Assembly: GCA_030770425.1 (NCBI GenBank)
Contig: JASJFT010000023.1
Location: 186,001-250,000, forward strand
DNA from: Darksidea phi
Taxonomy: Eukaryota > Ascomycota > Dothideomycetes > Pleosporales > Lentitheciaceae
Reading direction: 5' to 3'
Length of the DNA: 64,000 nucleotides
In this document: one piece after another, positions 1 to 10,986 of the stretch
How positions within the stretch are numbered: the stretch's first letter is position 1
How the letters are laid out: every line of letters begins with the position of its first letter
Program-made: the position numbers and the translations under genes
The notes under the pieces: generated by a model
Databases searched by the model: none
Told to the model about the DNA's origin: nothing
The model's input: only the letters and a program-made list of their open reading frames with translations

Positions 1-1728
1 CAAAAGCAGAGGCATGACGAAGCCGCGGGGGAGCATCACCACGTCCCCAGCACATACGCTCGGGACGGCAATCCCCATATAATTGTCCGCGGTCCTGAAC
101 CAGCAGCGCCCTACACAGGCCGCGGCCACACGCTCGAGGAAATCGTTGAAGACGCTCTGGAAATTGGCGGCGCCTAGGCTTTGCTGTTTCCTGCCGGGTT
201 GCTCTCGAGCCGATTCGCTCTTTGACTGGAGAATCCACAATTCCCACAGTTCATCGAGATCGATCTCCGCTCCGTGTTCGTGTCCTGGGCGCGGCGTTTC
301 CGACACGAAATTGCACGTAAAGAGCCGTCTGAATTTGGCACGGCCTCCTCCCCCTGCTGCTAACTCACTGGAGACATCTTTAATTTCGGAGGTTCGGCGA
401 AATAAGGACGCTTGCAGTTCGAGTTGCTGGATGACCCAGTCCTGCCAGCTTGCAATGGCTGCGGGCAGGTCCCGCCAATCCGATGTGAGGAATTTGGTGT
501 GGGTGATGGTATCTAGGTGGAAGCCCGCCATTTTCATGACCGCGGGATTGTTGTCAAACCATATGTGTGGATGGAATCGCGTCTTTGCTGGCTTGGCGGG
601 GAGAAGATATACCATGTTGCCTCTGTTGCTGAAACTCTGCGCGTCCATGTCAGGGACCCACGAGGGGCCAGACGAACCGTTTTTCTTCTCGAAGGAGATG
701 AGGCGCAGTGCCTGATAACAGCCCAGCATGTTGTTGTTCATCGCACTCGATCTAAGCGCCAGCGTCATGAACCTCTGGAAAAGGTCGGAAGTTGAGATGT
801 CAGCGCCTAGGTTGAGCGCTTGACTCTCGGCCGGCGACACGAGACCGAGAAAGCCATAGACATGGTCTTTGGGATTGCTCGCGGAGCGGCAGACAGTCAT
901 CTCTAAGCAATCGATGAGCGAGATAGTTCTCTGCGGTACAGAAGCCAGCTTGTGTCGTAGCATGATCATGTTCACCAGTGGCTGCAGTAAATCTGTAGCT
1001 GGTTTGTTCCCGCTGCCAATGTCTTCGAGACATTTGGGTTCACGATACAGAAAGTCGAAAGTCTCCTCGAGCTGAGTGAAGGTGAAGGAGGAATTCCCGC
1101 ACTGAAAGATTGGAGGCTTGACTGGTAGCCCACACTCCTGCACAACCCATACACGCGACCACCATTCTCTCTTACAAATGTGAAGGATAAGGTTGTAGAT
1201 ATTGCGAAGCTCTTGAATAAATCCTTCCCTCTCTGTCTCCCCCATCAACTTGATGGAGAGGCTGGCACTGCCAGTCGACAATAGATCCGCTAATCTATCC
1301 GTATCTGCATCGGACTTGCCCAGCCAGATCACAACCTCAGCGGATTCCACATAAATCGCTTTCATAAGACAGCCCATCTGATGCATTCTCTCACCTGCAT
1401 CGTCTTGATTGATGCAGATTTGATCGATCCACAAGTCGCGATCTGTGTCGTTTCGACGAAGGTGTTGGAGAGCAGTGTAAAGGTTTACAGTCACGCTGAA
1501 AGGTTGCCCGTTTACAGTGACCCGTGAGCAATGACTGCCGTCTCCCCATCTGTAGGACAGGGCGTGGTATCGATGCTTTGCCTCTTGCAAGCTAACGGCC
1601 CTTAGGCTGCAGCTTATCGCGGCGGTCCAGCTACCGCTGTGGAGCGTTAGGATGCGGATTTGGTTATCGTCGACATCCAAGGGCTGGTATACTGTGCTTG
1701 AAGTGGTTCCGATAGCTTCATGACGCAT
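1..1728 (-). CDS. HET-domain (heterokaryon incompatibility) protein, C-terminus cut by window edge
   Basis: The minus strand is open from an ATG at 1728 to base 1 (576 codons, no stop, no intron needed), so the gene continues beyond the left edge. Near the N-terminus are the three conserved blocks of the fungal HET domain: YHALSYRWGD (around residue 55), DLWIDQICINQDD (around residue 97), and WWSRVWVVQECG (around residue 185). Later come NPKDHVYGFLGL and a run typical of the region after the HET core. HET proteins trigger cell death after fusion of genetically unlike hyphae, and many family members have no known partner. The family call is firm. The allelic specificity and the C-terminal domain cannot be seen. 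The start is the first ATG before the HET core. Confidence 0.9.
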   Translation of the reverse strand, partial: MRHEAIGTTSSTVYQPLDVDDNQIRILTLHSGSWTAAISCSLRAVSLQEAKHRYHALSYRWGDGSHCSRVTVNGQPFSVTVNLYTALQHLRRNDTDRDLWIDQICINQDDAGERMHQMGCLMKAIYVESAEVVIWLGKSDADTDRLADLLSTGSASLSIKLMGETEREGFIQELRNIYNLILHICKREWWSRVWVVQECGLPVKPPIFQCGNSSFTFTQLEETFDFLYREPKCLEDIGSGNKPATDLLQPLVNMIMLRHKLASVPQRTISLIDCLEMTVCRSASNPKDHVYGFLGLVSPAESQALNLGADISTSDLFQRFMTLALRSSAMNNNMLGCYQALRLISFEKKNGSSGPSWVPDMDAQSFSNRGNMVYLLPAKPAKTRFHPHIWFDNNPAVMKMAGFHLDTITHTKFLTSDWRDLPAAIASWQDWVIQQLELQASLFRRTSEIKDVSSELAAGGGGRAKFRRLFTCNFVSETPRPGHEHGAEIDLDELWELWILQSKSESAREQPGRKQQSLGAANFQSVFNDFLERVAAACVGRCWFRTADNYMGIAVPSVCAGDVVMLPRGFVMPLLL

Positions 1729-1859
1729 TGCGTTTATTTTTGACGTTTTGATAGCAGATAGGTAGTTGAACGTGCAGACCAGATGGTCAGGTGGTGCGTA
1801 CACTTGTTCTGTACCCACGGAGTTTCGGCACTGAACCTCCGAAGGCCCGTGCTTTCTCT

Positions 1860-2520
1860 CTAAACAACGCTACTATACTTACTACCTATAGCTTTCTAAT
1901 TAGTTATTAATTATACTTTATTTATAACGTACTCTAGGTGTCTCGACCGAGACCTATAGGCAAACATCATATAGTTTAATCACATGACAACTCTTTTCAT
2001 ATGCAGTTGAAATTTCAGTGCTGGTCTTCAGATGTATGCAGTTTATCATTGAGTAGAAAAACTCCCCTACAATAGCATAGTTGCGCAATGCAGCTTTTCC
2101 TTAGGAAAAAAAGAAAAAAATCGTACTCTACAAACGAGCGCCGTATACACACGAGCGCTACACTTTTATTAAGAAATATTAATAACTTTTTAAATACTAG
2201 GCTAATTTTACTAAAAATAAGATCATTTTAAAGCCCTAATATAGGGCTTTTTAGCTAGTAAAAACTTATCTAAATAGGACCAGTACAGGGCTAGTTATGA
2301 AGCTTTAAACATAGCTATCTCGCTTAGCTCTAGTACTTATAACTAGTACTAAGCTATTATAATAGATTTTAACATTCTTATAGTTTATTATATACGGGCT
2401 ATTATATCTATACTAAGAATATTAGGTTTTAAATCTAAGAGCTAAGGGCTATATATAAGAAAGAATTTAAAAAGTTTAATAATAAGTTTTAATGCTTTTT
2501 CGAAAACTCGCATACTGCAA
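1860..2520. repeat. AT-rich, probably RIP-affected non-coding block
   Basis: This stretch is strongly AT-rich, full of TTA/TAA/TAT words and stop codons in all frames, with sharp compositional borders towards the HET gene on the left and the GC-normal segment on the right. No transposase or reverse transcriptase motif is readable. It is best explained as a repeat eroded by RIP, but the source element cannot be named. Confidence 0.6.
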
Positions 2521-3368
2521 CGTAGCAGTGACAACTACTACATACCAGACTACTTATTAGCCTAACGCATGATGATAACTTCCGAAGCCTCCGCCGGAGC
2601 AAGCCGAGCCTTCCACGCCCACACCAGAACCGCCCCTCAGGTACCTTTGGAGTGACGAATACGAAGGTACACCGATTGCGCACGCCAACGCCCCCGGCGC
2701 CATTGCGCTCCTGGCCGCGAGTCAAAATGGGACGATTCCCCAGAGCATTTCGCTTTGACAGACACATGTGTAGGTTGACCAGTCCCCCTGCAAGTATCAG
2801 CCCATTTCCGTGGGAATCCGCCGGCTTCGTGCATATTCCGCTCGCTTCCAGAGGGGAGAGCCGGGTCGTTCGCATGATGAGGGGAGTGCAAGAAGAAGTG
2901 GCTTTGGGCAGACTCAAAGCGATAGCCAAAGAAGCGCGTCGAGTCCGTCTTGCTCAAACGGCCGTTCGTTTTATGCACGCTTACATGCTTGCGTGCGTGG
3001 CTTCCCAGCCCTCTGCTCCAGCTGCCCACAAACAGCCACTTCGTCCTGCTCTCCCCTTATCGCGATGCCGTGCTGCTGGAGCGCGCGCGGCGATCTAGCC
3101 TCCAGATTCTAGAAAGGTGGGGGATCCCGGGTCCGACGGTGTTGTACACCCCCCCCACGGTTCGGGTGCCTAGCGCGGGTTCTCGAGTAAGGGTCCGAGC
3201 TAAGCTCAGAGCACACGCTCTCGCTTAGCTAACACTGCTGCAGAGCTAATAAAAGGCAGTATACCATATACGGTACACAGTATGCCGTCTCAATAGTGGC
3301 TGGCCGTCTTGGCACCGCGTGTGCATTGCTGTCAAGTCGAACGCAGCGTCGCTCACTCCGCATCAACG
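2521..3368. other. Intergenic stretch, no supported gene
   Basis: Overlapping open frames occur on both strands between 2640 and 3230, but their proteins are Arg/Pro/Ser-rich, lack motifs and are shadows of each other. I see no splice pattern or signal peptide that would favour one of them. Confidence 0.5.
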
Positions 3369-3836
3369 ATGGGAAAACGGAGAAGATCCAGCGTAGAAGA
3401 GGCCACCATCATATTTTTGACTGAGGATCTCGACTCTCTCGACGAAAAGGTTCTTGGTACTCTTGAATGGAGACTTCAGTCAATACGGGGAAAGTGCCCG
3501 AACGTCTTTAAAGTTATTCAGCCTGAACGAAAACCCTCTCGGTTAAGGGAATCAGTAAACGGAGAGACAACACCTACAAGTACAAGCTATACTTCGCCGG
3601 ACGTCGCGTCCGATCCCTTTTTGCCACGTCCCCAGGGCCTTCTTGGGCGATTTCTTTACCATCTACTCTTTGAGCACGATGCGATCCAAGCCTTCTTTTC
3701 TGTCGGGACAGAGAAAGTTCTTCATCAAGTGCTTGCCCAACCGGATAAAAGGATTTCAGTCCTAAGAAAGTTCAGTAACCCTGGCGAGCTGACCTTACCG
3801 GAGAAGTTCACACGGGGCACCGATAGACTCGATTGA
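3369..3836 (+). CDS. Hypothetical protein, about 155 residues
   Basis: An uninterrupted frame begins with ATG at 3369 (MGKRRRSSVEEA) and ends with TGA at 3836. The frame is open upstream to 3309 without another ATG. The protein has a basic, Ser-rich start, an acidic leucine-containing helix (EDLDSLDEKVLGTLEWRL), a low-complexity Thr/Ser stretch, and a hydrophobic segment (GLLGRFLYHLLFEHDAIQAFF). I do not recognise the family. The amino-acid mix looks coding and the opposite strand is not open over the same length. It may be a short orphan gene or the remains of a longer one. Confidence 0.4.
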   Translation: MGKRRRSSVEEATIIFLTEDLDSLDEKVLGTLEWRLQSIRGKCPNVFKVIQPERKPSRLRESVNGETTPTSTSYTSPDVASDPFLPRPQGLLGRFLYHLLFEHDAIQAFFSVGTEKVLHQVLAQPDKRISVLRKFSNPGELTLPEKFTRGTDRLD

Positions 3837-4064
3837 GTTATTCCACGTCGATGAAGACGAAAATATAGCCAAGACGATGCCTTGAGGAAACAGACCGGTT
3901 ACACCAGCGTTCAAATCGTTTCAATTGAAAACTAAAACATATCCCATTCTCAATCAAAGTCCCACGGACCCCACGTTCAGACAACACTTGTTTCGCTGCT
4001 TCAGAAGCTACACGTTTATATATCGTGTTGATGCAATGCTCGCCGTAAGATCAACAGTCCGCCA

Positions 4065-4954
4065 CTAATACTCGCAGATGAACATCGGTTGACGAACCTT
4101 GTCTCCACATGTATATTCCCCCTTTTCAGTGTACGGGTCGCTAGGGTTCTTGTTATGGGGATCATCCACGCACGAGATCTCTTGCCCTGGGCAGAAGAGT
4201 CTGCCTACGGAACCCCCATCGTTCTTGTACTCGCATTTTTCATCAAAGCCAGGCATTTGGAGTTCGAATGTACCGCCAGGGTAGAACCTGCGTCCCCCAT
4301 TGTCCATAATGTTCAAGGTATCCTTTCTCGAAGTCAACCAATCCTGGCGGCAGTCTACTCCAGTACCAAGATCTGTTGCAAAGAACACCCAGTTGAGACT
4401 GTTGAAGTCCTCGGGCGACCGAGGATATTTGCTCCAATCGGCAAGAATACCAAGGAGCTTGTTTTGTTTCACGGGCTCTGTAGATTCAGGTGCTGGCGTA
4501 TCTTCTTTGAGGCTGTGGTGCTCTCTGATCGCCTTCTGATGTGCCGGATAATCTGGCCTATTCAAAGGTGCGGAGCCGCTGTCCCAGTCTGGATCATCTC
4601 TGCAAGCGCAGCCCTTCCACAGGTCGGTTACTTCATCATCGGTGATCTAGTAGTGCCAAGTTAGCTAATGATATTATGGGGAGGTGCTAATGTGCATACT
4701 CCTTTGCATTTGCCGTCGTCGCCTTTGCCTCCGCACATAAAGCACCAGAATACCTCTTTTTGGGGATCTTTGCAATCGGCCGTCTCTGCGTCTGCAGGGT
4801 CGTCTTGTCTAGCGCGGAGCATGTTATAACTTGGGGTTGCGACATTGTCTGGTACCGCTCGTACAGCAGCATGTTCAGAATGCGGTGGAACTGCCCCTGA
4901 TGCGGCAACCGCCCCGACCGCTAACGGAACATAGATGCCATATCGGAAGTGCAT
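4065..4954 (-). CDS. Secreted cysteine-rich two-domain protein (paralogue A)
   Basis: Two exons on the minus strand, 4954-4700 and 4646-4065, joined across a 53-base intron (GTATGC, CTAAC, CTAG), give 278 residues. The N-terminus is a signal peptide (MHFRYGIYVPLAVGAVAASG). Domain 1, around residues 60-105, has the spacing of CFMCGG, GKCKG and GCACRDDPDW. A short helix PAHQKAIREHH links to a Pro/Glu-rich spacer. Domain 2, around residues 165-278, has WVFFATD, CRQDW, YPGGTF, CEYKN, LFC, VDDP and a closing CGDKVRQPMFICEY. The intron falls exactly where the paralogue at 7732-8479 has its intron, and domain 2 matches the tail of the SGNH pseudogene at 8935-10986. The function is unknown; an effector or adhesive secreted protein is a guess. 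Confidence 0.8.
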
Positions 4955-5158
4955 AATGAGATGTCAAAAATTGCGATATTGGACACTTGAGGTACAAACG
5001 AATGGCTGATGGAAATGAGTTGCGAAAAAGGAGAAGATAGTGGTAAAGTTGGACTTGAAAGACGAGAGCACACTGAAACCTTATATACACGCTTTTCTCA
5101 GGTTCGACTCTGCGATCTTTGACCTCGAGGATTCTTTTGTCGCAGTCGACGGAATGTG

Positions 5159-5315
5159 ACCTCTGTACTGTAAGGCGTATTTTGAGGCTGGGAGGCGGCG
5201 TAGCGGACTTGGCACCAACTCTAGAGACGAGAATATGGCCTTTGTACTGTGAGGCGTATTATGAAACGTAAAACGGGGAGGCGGCGGAGCGGACTTCGCA
5301 TCAATTCTAGAAGAG
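5159..5315. repeat. Imperfect tandem repeat (about 75 bases, two copies) upstream of the cysteine-rich gene
   Basis: Copy 1 (5159-5230) and copy 2 (5239-5315) share TGTACTGTRAGGCGTATT, then GGGAGGCGGCG-AGCGGACTT, then CAATTCTAGA-like ends. The second copy has an extra short insert. They lie 200-360 bases upstream of the ATG at 4954, so they may be promoter elements; no binding factor can be named. Confidence 0.6.
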
Positions 5316-6157
5316 GTACTATTATATCTTACGCCAAGACCCGCGCCTCTACGTTGCCTCCCAGGCCTATAACCTCCACGCCCGGTGGGCGACAATAATC
5401 ATCAGTTGCCATACGCCCATACCCGCCTCGCTTGGTAGAACACTCCAGGAATAGAAAACTAAGCCCCTTATTCCCGAAGACGACACTCACATGTCTTTGA
5501 TTGGATCGTATTCTTCATGAGCTCCTCCACATTAGGTATGCCGAGAAGTAAGATCATCCTTCTCTGAGACATGTACCTAGGGTAAAGCATCTAAGGATTC
5601 AATTGTGACATTTTGTTTTCTGGAAAAGTCCGCCGCAGGATTTGATGAGCCTCACTCATATGCAGGGTTGATTGTTCGAGGATTTGATGAGTACCATAGG
5701 TAGGCTGTACCTGGAGCGAAATGCCCGCAGAATCAGGACACGATGAAATGAAAACGTAATGAGTCGGCCCCAACATGGTACGAGCAAGTACCTAGGTGTG
5801 AAACAGCTTGAAAGTCCACCAACAACATGACCCCTGGAGGATAAGGCGGATGGCAAGAGTGTCTGAAATACAACGTCCGTGGATCGGTTAACCAAAATCA
5901 ACCTTACTCAAGTCCAAACGTGGAGAGGCATTCAGTGGCGCCACATGACGAACGCCTTGGCCTTCAGGGTCCTGAGGTAGCCATGTATACTGTGGTCACA
6001 AGGGTCATGGGCGCGTAAAGAGGTATAAGAGGAAGATACGTACACCCTTAATGCTTTCATCAACCAGAACGCTCAACACTTCATCTTTTTGCACCAGACC
6101 CTTATCTACCTATTTTCCCTCTTTATCGGAATCACGGTCACTTCACATTCATTCACC
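5316..6157. other. Intergenic region between two divergent secreted-protein genes
   Basis: No coding frame with motifs or splice support is seen. The region serves the divergent genes starting at 4954 (minus) and 6158 (plus). A pyrimidine-rich stretch ending in CATTCACC directly precedes the ATG at 6158. Confidence 0.5.
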
Positions 6158-7491
6158 ATGTATCATGCTCAAGCACTCCTAGCATTATACCTTGCCGTCG
6201 GAGCTCAGGCTTTAACCTACTGGGTTAGCCCTGAGTGTGCAGCGAAAGGTTTTGATGAGGCGGTCATGGACGAAGTTCGAAAGATGGGGACAGAGGGCAG
6301 TGGAAGGCTAAAAGATGATGCCAATGAAAACATGGCATATTCGTTCAAGACAATTTTCAAAGTAGAAAAGTCCGACGAAGCCGCCAGAACGAAAGCTCTC
6401 AGTAAGCATTCCAGGTCTACTCTGCTTTACACCTCAAGTATGGTGCTAAACTACAATAGCCGCCTTGGACACTATTGCCGCAATGACAAAAACCGACGGC
6501 TGGGAAGCGTCAGATGTCCGCTTCTACTGTGACGATGACACTATGGAGGGTGAGAATGCTCGCTGGAAAAGAGCCCCAGGAAATGCAAACAAGAGGAGAA
6601 AGTTCGAGGACCAACTATGGGTGGATAAACCCAACCAGATCACCAGGAGGATAGGCTCGAAGGGATGCCAGGATGAGGACGTGGAAGGAGAAAAATTCAC
6701 GCTCGCCATGACGTACAGTTTCAAACTCGACCCAGACCCCTTGAAAGATACGCATAATCCTGAGCGCGAGACCATCACGGTAGGATCTTTCTGTTCAGCT
6801 TTGCAATATATATAATGAACTAAACCATTGTAGTTATGTGACGACGGACTGGACTTCACAGGGGTCGAGAAGCTGCTAGGCGACTTCAAAGAGGACGACA
6901 AGGAGGTTGTTCTAATGCCTTTCTTAGACTTCGATGCCCTCCTAAGCGTTACAGTGTTTCATGAGGTGAGCACACAGACAGCCGCTCCATTCAAAGCTTA
7001 CAACGCTAACTATAAGACTAGCTCTGCCATCTCGAAAGAGTCATTGGTTCGTATTTCGGCTTGCCCCAACATGACCTCCCGCTAATCATGACATTTAGAT
7101 GCTCCTGGAACCAGACCTGGCGGGGTACCCGAGCTTCACGGGTGGCAAGAGGTTTTGGCTTCGACAGCGGCAGAAGCAATCGACTCCGCAGATGCGTTTG
7201 GTAAGTTTACTCAAGCGCTTTTTTGTGATGTGCGATAATCTGACTGTTCGGCACTCAGCTTGGCTTGGTATGTTGGCACTGATGGAAACGCGCAACATGC
7301 GACTGGCGAGACCGGATTCCCAGGACGAGACGGAGAAGAAGAGGGCGGAACAGGACGGTGGAGGTCTTGTATGGATTGATCCATCAAAGGCACCGCAACG
7401 CAAGGCCAAGCGTGCCCCGGGAATGTCTGGCGCGTATTTCAACCGGTTGGCCAATTTGAGGATCGGTGGAAAGAGAATGGTCAAGCTTTAG
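6158..7491 (+). CDS. Secreted zinc metallopeptidase-like protein (HELCH motif)
   Basis: Six exons keep one frame: 6158-6401, 6460-6779, 6834-6965, 7022-7046, 7099-7200, 7259-7491 (351 residues). All five introns have GT-AG ends and fitting phases. The N-terminus is a signal peptide (MYHAQALLALYLAVGAQA). The zinc-binding signature VFHELCHLERVID is created only after splicing: exon 3 ends at HE and exon 4 starts with LCH. It is followed by GGVPELHGWQEV, placed like the GTxDxxYG/HGW region of deuterolysin-like (M35/Asp-zincin) fungal proteases, but the third zinc ligand is not certain. Fungal secreted proteins of this kind are often annotated as putative peptidase domain proteins. An in-frame ATG at 6089 exists, but 6158 gives the better signal peptide. 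Confidence 0.8.
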
Positions 7492-7731
7492 TTTCTTAGC
7501 TTAAGCGGGAGGAATGCTTCAAGGCGTCACAAGGCGCATGTTGGGGGGCTGAAGGAACACAGGGCTGCTTATGGTGGGGCTGGATCCGAAGTGGGGCGTA
7601 GAATCTTGCCACCTATCACTACGTCACTAGCAACCATTACACTTTTCTTCCTAACAGCTCCTTCTGTCATTCGAACACCTTTAATATCATCGCAACTTGC
7701 GCACCTTGAGATCAAATAACGGCGCTCAACC

Positions 7732-8479
7732 ATGTTTTATTCAATCACCACCATTTCCCTTGCGGCCCAAGCGCTTTCAACGGCCGCGCTTTCCCAGTCG
7801 TATCCTTGCTACTCTCTAGCAACATCACAAAATCAATCTCAAGCCCAAATACACACCAACGAAGATTTTCCAGCTGTGGCAGCGGACCAAAACGCGTCGC
7901 AATTCCCTTTAGGGGGGCTAGCGTGCATAAAATCGGCGTACATGAAGACGAGCTCATCTGAGGGCGGCGGAGCGCAAACACAGCCCCAACGAAAGGACGA
8001 AGAAACAACCAAGGAGAAGTCAAAGGTCACCTCACAGTCTTCCGACGAGGACGACTACATACTCGACGAATCTGGATGTCCCGACGTCACCAAAAACATA
8101 TTCTACTGTATGATGTGCGGTGGCAGTGACGAGAATGGGAAATGCAAAGGTGTAAGTGGTATCACAATAATACTCGCTTTCACTAAAGCACAGTAATTAA
8201 CAAATGTATTTACAGGATCCCGAGTATGACAATGAGTTTGCGGGCTGCAAATGCACCCCCGATCCTGATTGGTCTAAATACAAACCTGGGTTAGTAAGGC
8301 CTCATAGACGTGAGCATCAACAGGCGATAAGGGATAGGCATCTTCTTCGTGATGATAAAGTGGAAGGGCCAGGGAGAGCAGGAAATGTATCAAGCTCAGA
8401 CGCAGCGACAGTAGCTGTTCTTACACAGTTGCCGTTAGTGACGATGAGTGTATTGCCTTACTTTGCGTCGAAGCAATAA
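7732..8479 (+). CDS. Secreted cysteine-rich protein (paralogue C, domain 1 only)
   Basis: Two exons, 7732-8151 and 8216-8479, are joined by a 64-base intron (GTAAGT to ACAG), giving 227 residues. It starts with a signal peptide (MFYSITTISLAAQALSTAA), then a Ser/Thr/Gln-rich low-complexity region, then the same module as the gene at 4065-4954: CMMCGG, GKCKG, GCKCTPDPDWSKY, with the intron in the same place after CKG. After EHQQAIRDRHLLRDD it lacks the second cysteine domain and instead ends in a hydrophobic Ser/Thr/Leu tail (VAVLTQLPLVTMSVLPYF) that resembles a weak GPI-anchor signal. The shared intron and motif show common descent. The function is unknown. Confidence 0.8.
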
Positions 8480-8934
8480 AGAGGAGATAGATTGGAAAAG
8501 GGTACTAAATGTTGTGGCGAGCTAGATCGATAGCGAAGAAGAGATCAATTGATTGGCATACCTCATTGCAGGCAACTATTTGAGAGCTATACACCCGAGG
8601 TGCGCTGCTCCGCGCAGCGCAAGTCCTTTGCCATGTGCCGCGTCAAACCTCTCTGACGCGCGCCAGTGTCGCAGTGTACCTTCGAAGGTAGTTCCAGGTC
8701 TGTTTCAGCTGATCGCAGGACCGCGAGCTCGCCGGCAGCCCCGGTCAGGTGATCTGGCACGTGATTGCACGTGATATCAGTGAGTCGGTGAGCCATCAAA
8801 CGCGACAAACATAGTATCAGGAGATTGAATAGAGAACGATTGAAGAAAGTAAATCTATCAGATATACGCTTACAATACAACTTTCAGCTTACAGAACTTT
8901 GCCCTGACTGTGGATCTCCATAAACGAGCCGCTG
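8480..8934. other. Short intergenic region, convergent gene ends
   Basis: This is spacer between the end of paralogue C (plus) and the end of the SGNH-fusion pseudogene (minus). Small opposing frames overlap here without motifs. Confidence 0.5.
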
Positions 8935-10986
8935 CTAGTACGCACAGGTGAACACTGGCTGGCGCCATTTGTCTCCACATTGATAATTGCCCTTGTCCGC
9001 ATTTACACCTGAAGTATCCTTATCTGCCGGGTCATCAACGCTGTCAATTGCTTTGTCTCCACAGAATAGCTTGCCGGTATTGTCGCCAGAGTTCTTGTAC
9101 TGGCAGTCCTCATCAAAGAGTCTCAAGTTGAATGTGCCACTGGGGTACGTCCTGTCTGTCGCCCGTTCCCTTTCCTCATGATACACCCAATCACTGCGGC
9201 ATTCGATTTTTTCCCCGTAGTCAGTGGCGAAGAATTGCCAATCAACAGTAGGGGCACCAGGGCCGAACTCGCCCAAGATATCAAGGGCTTTGGTAGGGCC
9301 TGTTGGGGCTGGAGGTGGAGGTTCATCCTGCTTACCAGAGCCCCGTTGGGCCTGTATAGTTTCGAAGAACGCATCTCGAATGGCTTTGTGTGCCGAGCCT
9401 TTGGGATAAAAGACCGCAACTACCCGTCATTCAAGTTAATCTCGACCTCGCCGTCCTTGCTTTTGACGGTAATATCTTAAATAGCTTCGCTTAAAGCCTT
9501 TGTAGATATATCGTGATCAGCGCTAAAACTTTACCATGTCGCGCGAAAAGATACTCACCTCGTCGCTCTTGAAAGCGTCGTTGAAGTCCTCCGGATTCGC
9601 ACCATCGTTAATTTGATCTTGTTAGCCCTTGTCTACAGATATAATAAGCTATAGTCTACTTTCGCTATTATATAAATACATACCTAGCACTAGTTTATCG
9701 AAAATAGCTTGCCTGATATCCGGTATAGTCTGGATTGCTGGTAATATTCCGTGCATCGGACTCGCCGTTTTCGGGGTCGTATAGATTATGAGGCCATGGC
9801 CTATTGTTAGGTCCCTCGTAATTGTCGTTCTATAGGCTTCTAAAACTCTAGAACCATGTCCAAGGACCGATATATTAATGGTTAGAGTATATTTCGTTGT
9901 AATGTAGATCAGGCTATCCTGGAAGGGGCTGATTACCGGGGACTTCGTCGCAGAATAGGTAGCCTTTGAACTTTTCGATATAGGCATCTACCTAGAGGAC
10001 GCCCCAGCTTTTATATTTATCTATAGTTTCTTTAATGACATCGTTAATACTCGGACCAGATTATTCAATCTCTTCCGGCGCTCGTACGTAAACTTTTGTC
10101 TATTAAATAGGATATAGCTCTAGGAGATTTTGTTACAGAACTCGGTATCTTCGTTGAAGAACAGTACATAGGTGCCGTGGAAGAGCTGGAAAGTCTTAGG
10201 TAGGTTGGCGCCGCCCTTGCCGTTAGTATCCTGCGACGCTTTCCGACCTGCTGTGAGTACGCTAGCATAAAGCGTGTAATATTGCGCCTTGAGTTTGTCC
10301 TTGTCTGCCAACTTGGCTTCAGCATCTTTTAATATGCCTTCGCAATCCTAAAGAAGACAATAGACGAAGGCCTTGATGATGCTACTGCCTGTTAGTTTCG
10401 ACTAGCCCTCGTACAATTCTCGACTCCGACTTACGCGGAAAAGTCCAGATCATTACCGCCCCTAGTAAGGACGGCGATTTGAGGTGCATTTTCCCCGTCG
10501 CCTATTATCTTGAATTCGTCTTTATCATTATTCGGGCTCTGCTTTAGTTAGTTGTCTATAATTTCCTGCATCGTGGCTCCTGAACAAGCTTGAAAGATGT
10601 TAGTCCGGGCAGCACTTAAACGACAATCTGAGAATATAGACCCCAAAGTTGTTCCTGCGATAACCATCACCTTGCAGGTCACCCCAGCCGGGATGGTCGC
10701 GAAGTTGTTCTGGCCATGCCTTAGCATAGCCACTGCATCCCTTGCCATCCATACGACCAGAATCCTTATACCAATCGCTATTGCCGTTCGACCCAATTCC
10801 AGCTGTGAAGGAGTCTCCCGGAGACCATACCGTCCGCAGATACTAGTTAGGCCTTGTATGAGGTTTCGTCTCGACACCCACAGCTCCGAATGCGTCGGAT
10901 ATCTCTTTAGGAACATCATCTCGGGGAAGAAAGAGTACTGACGCCAGCCCCACAGCTAGCAACTGGCCAGATATAATGTATCTCAT
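8935..10986 (-). pseudogene. Decayed secreted SGNH/GDSL hydrolase fused to a cysteine-rich C-terminal domain
   Basis: On the minus strand an ATG at 10986 opens a signal peptide (MRYIISGQLLAVGLASVLF), a TAG follows at codon 48 (10845-10843), and the same frame then reads SPGDSFTAGIGSNG (block I with the nucleophile Ser), YPEQL-like AWPEQL and the mid region. Further pieces read ACSGATMQEIIDN, LTRGGNDLDFS (the GGND block), then KTFQLFHGTYVLFFNEDTEFC, and near 9420 a damaged FxPK-HKAIRDAFFET block that in SGNH proteins carries the catalytic His. These are interrupted by many stops and frame breaks. The last 110 codons (8935-9276) are clean and encode WQFFATD, CRSDW, YPSGTF, CQYKN, LFC, VDDP and CGDKWRQPVFTCAY, the same domain as in the gene at 4065-4954. 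Several stops are CAG/CAA to TAG/TAA changes, as RIP would make. Confidence 0.75.

Noticed and set aside
83..1154. Several frames on both strands at the left edge
   Set aside because: They are shadows of the HET-domain gene, whose own frame is open through the whole interval but lacks a stop inside the window.
10597..10941. 114-codon plus-strand frame
   Set aside because: It is antisense to the SGNH pseudogene, which shows block motifs in the other direction.
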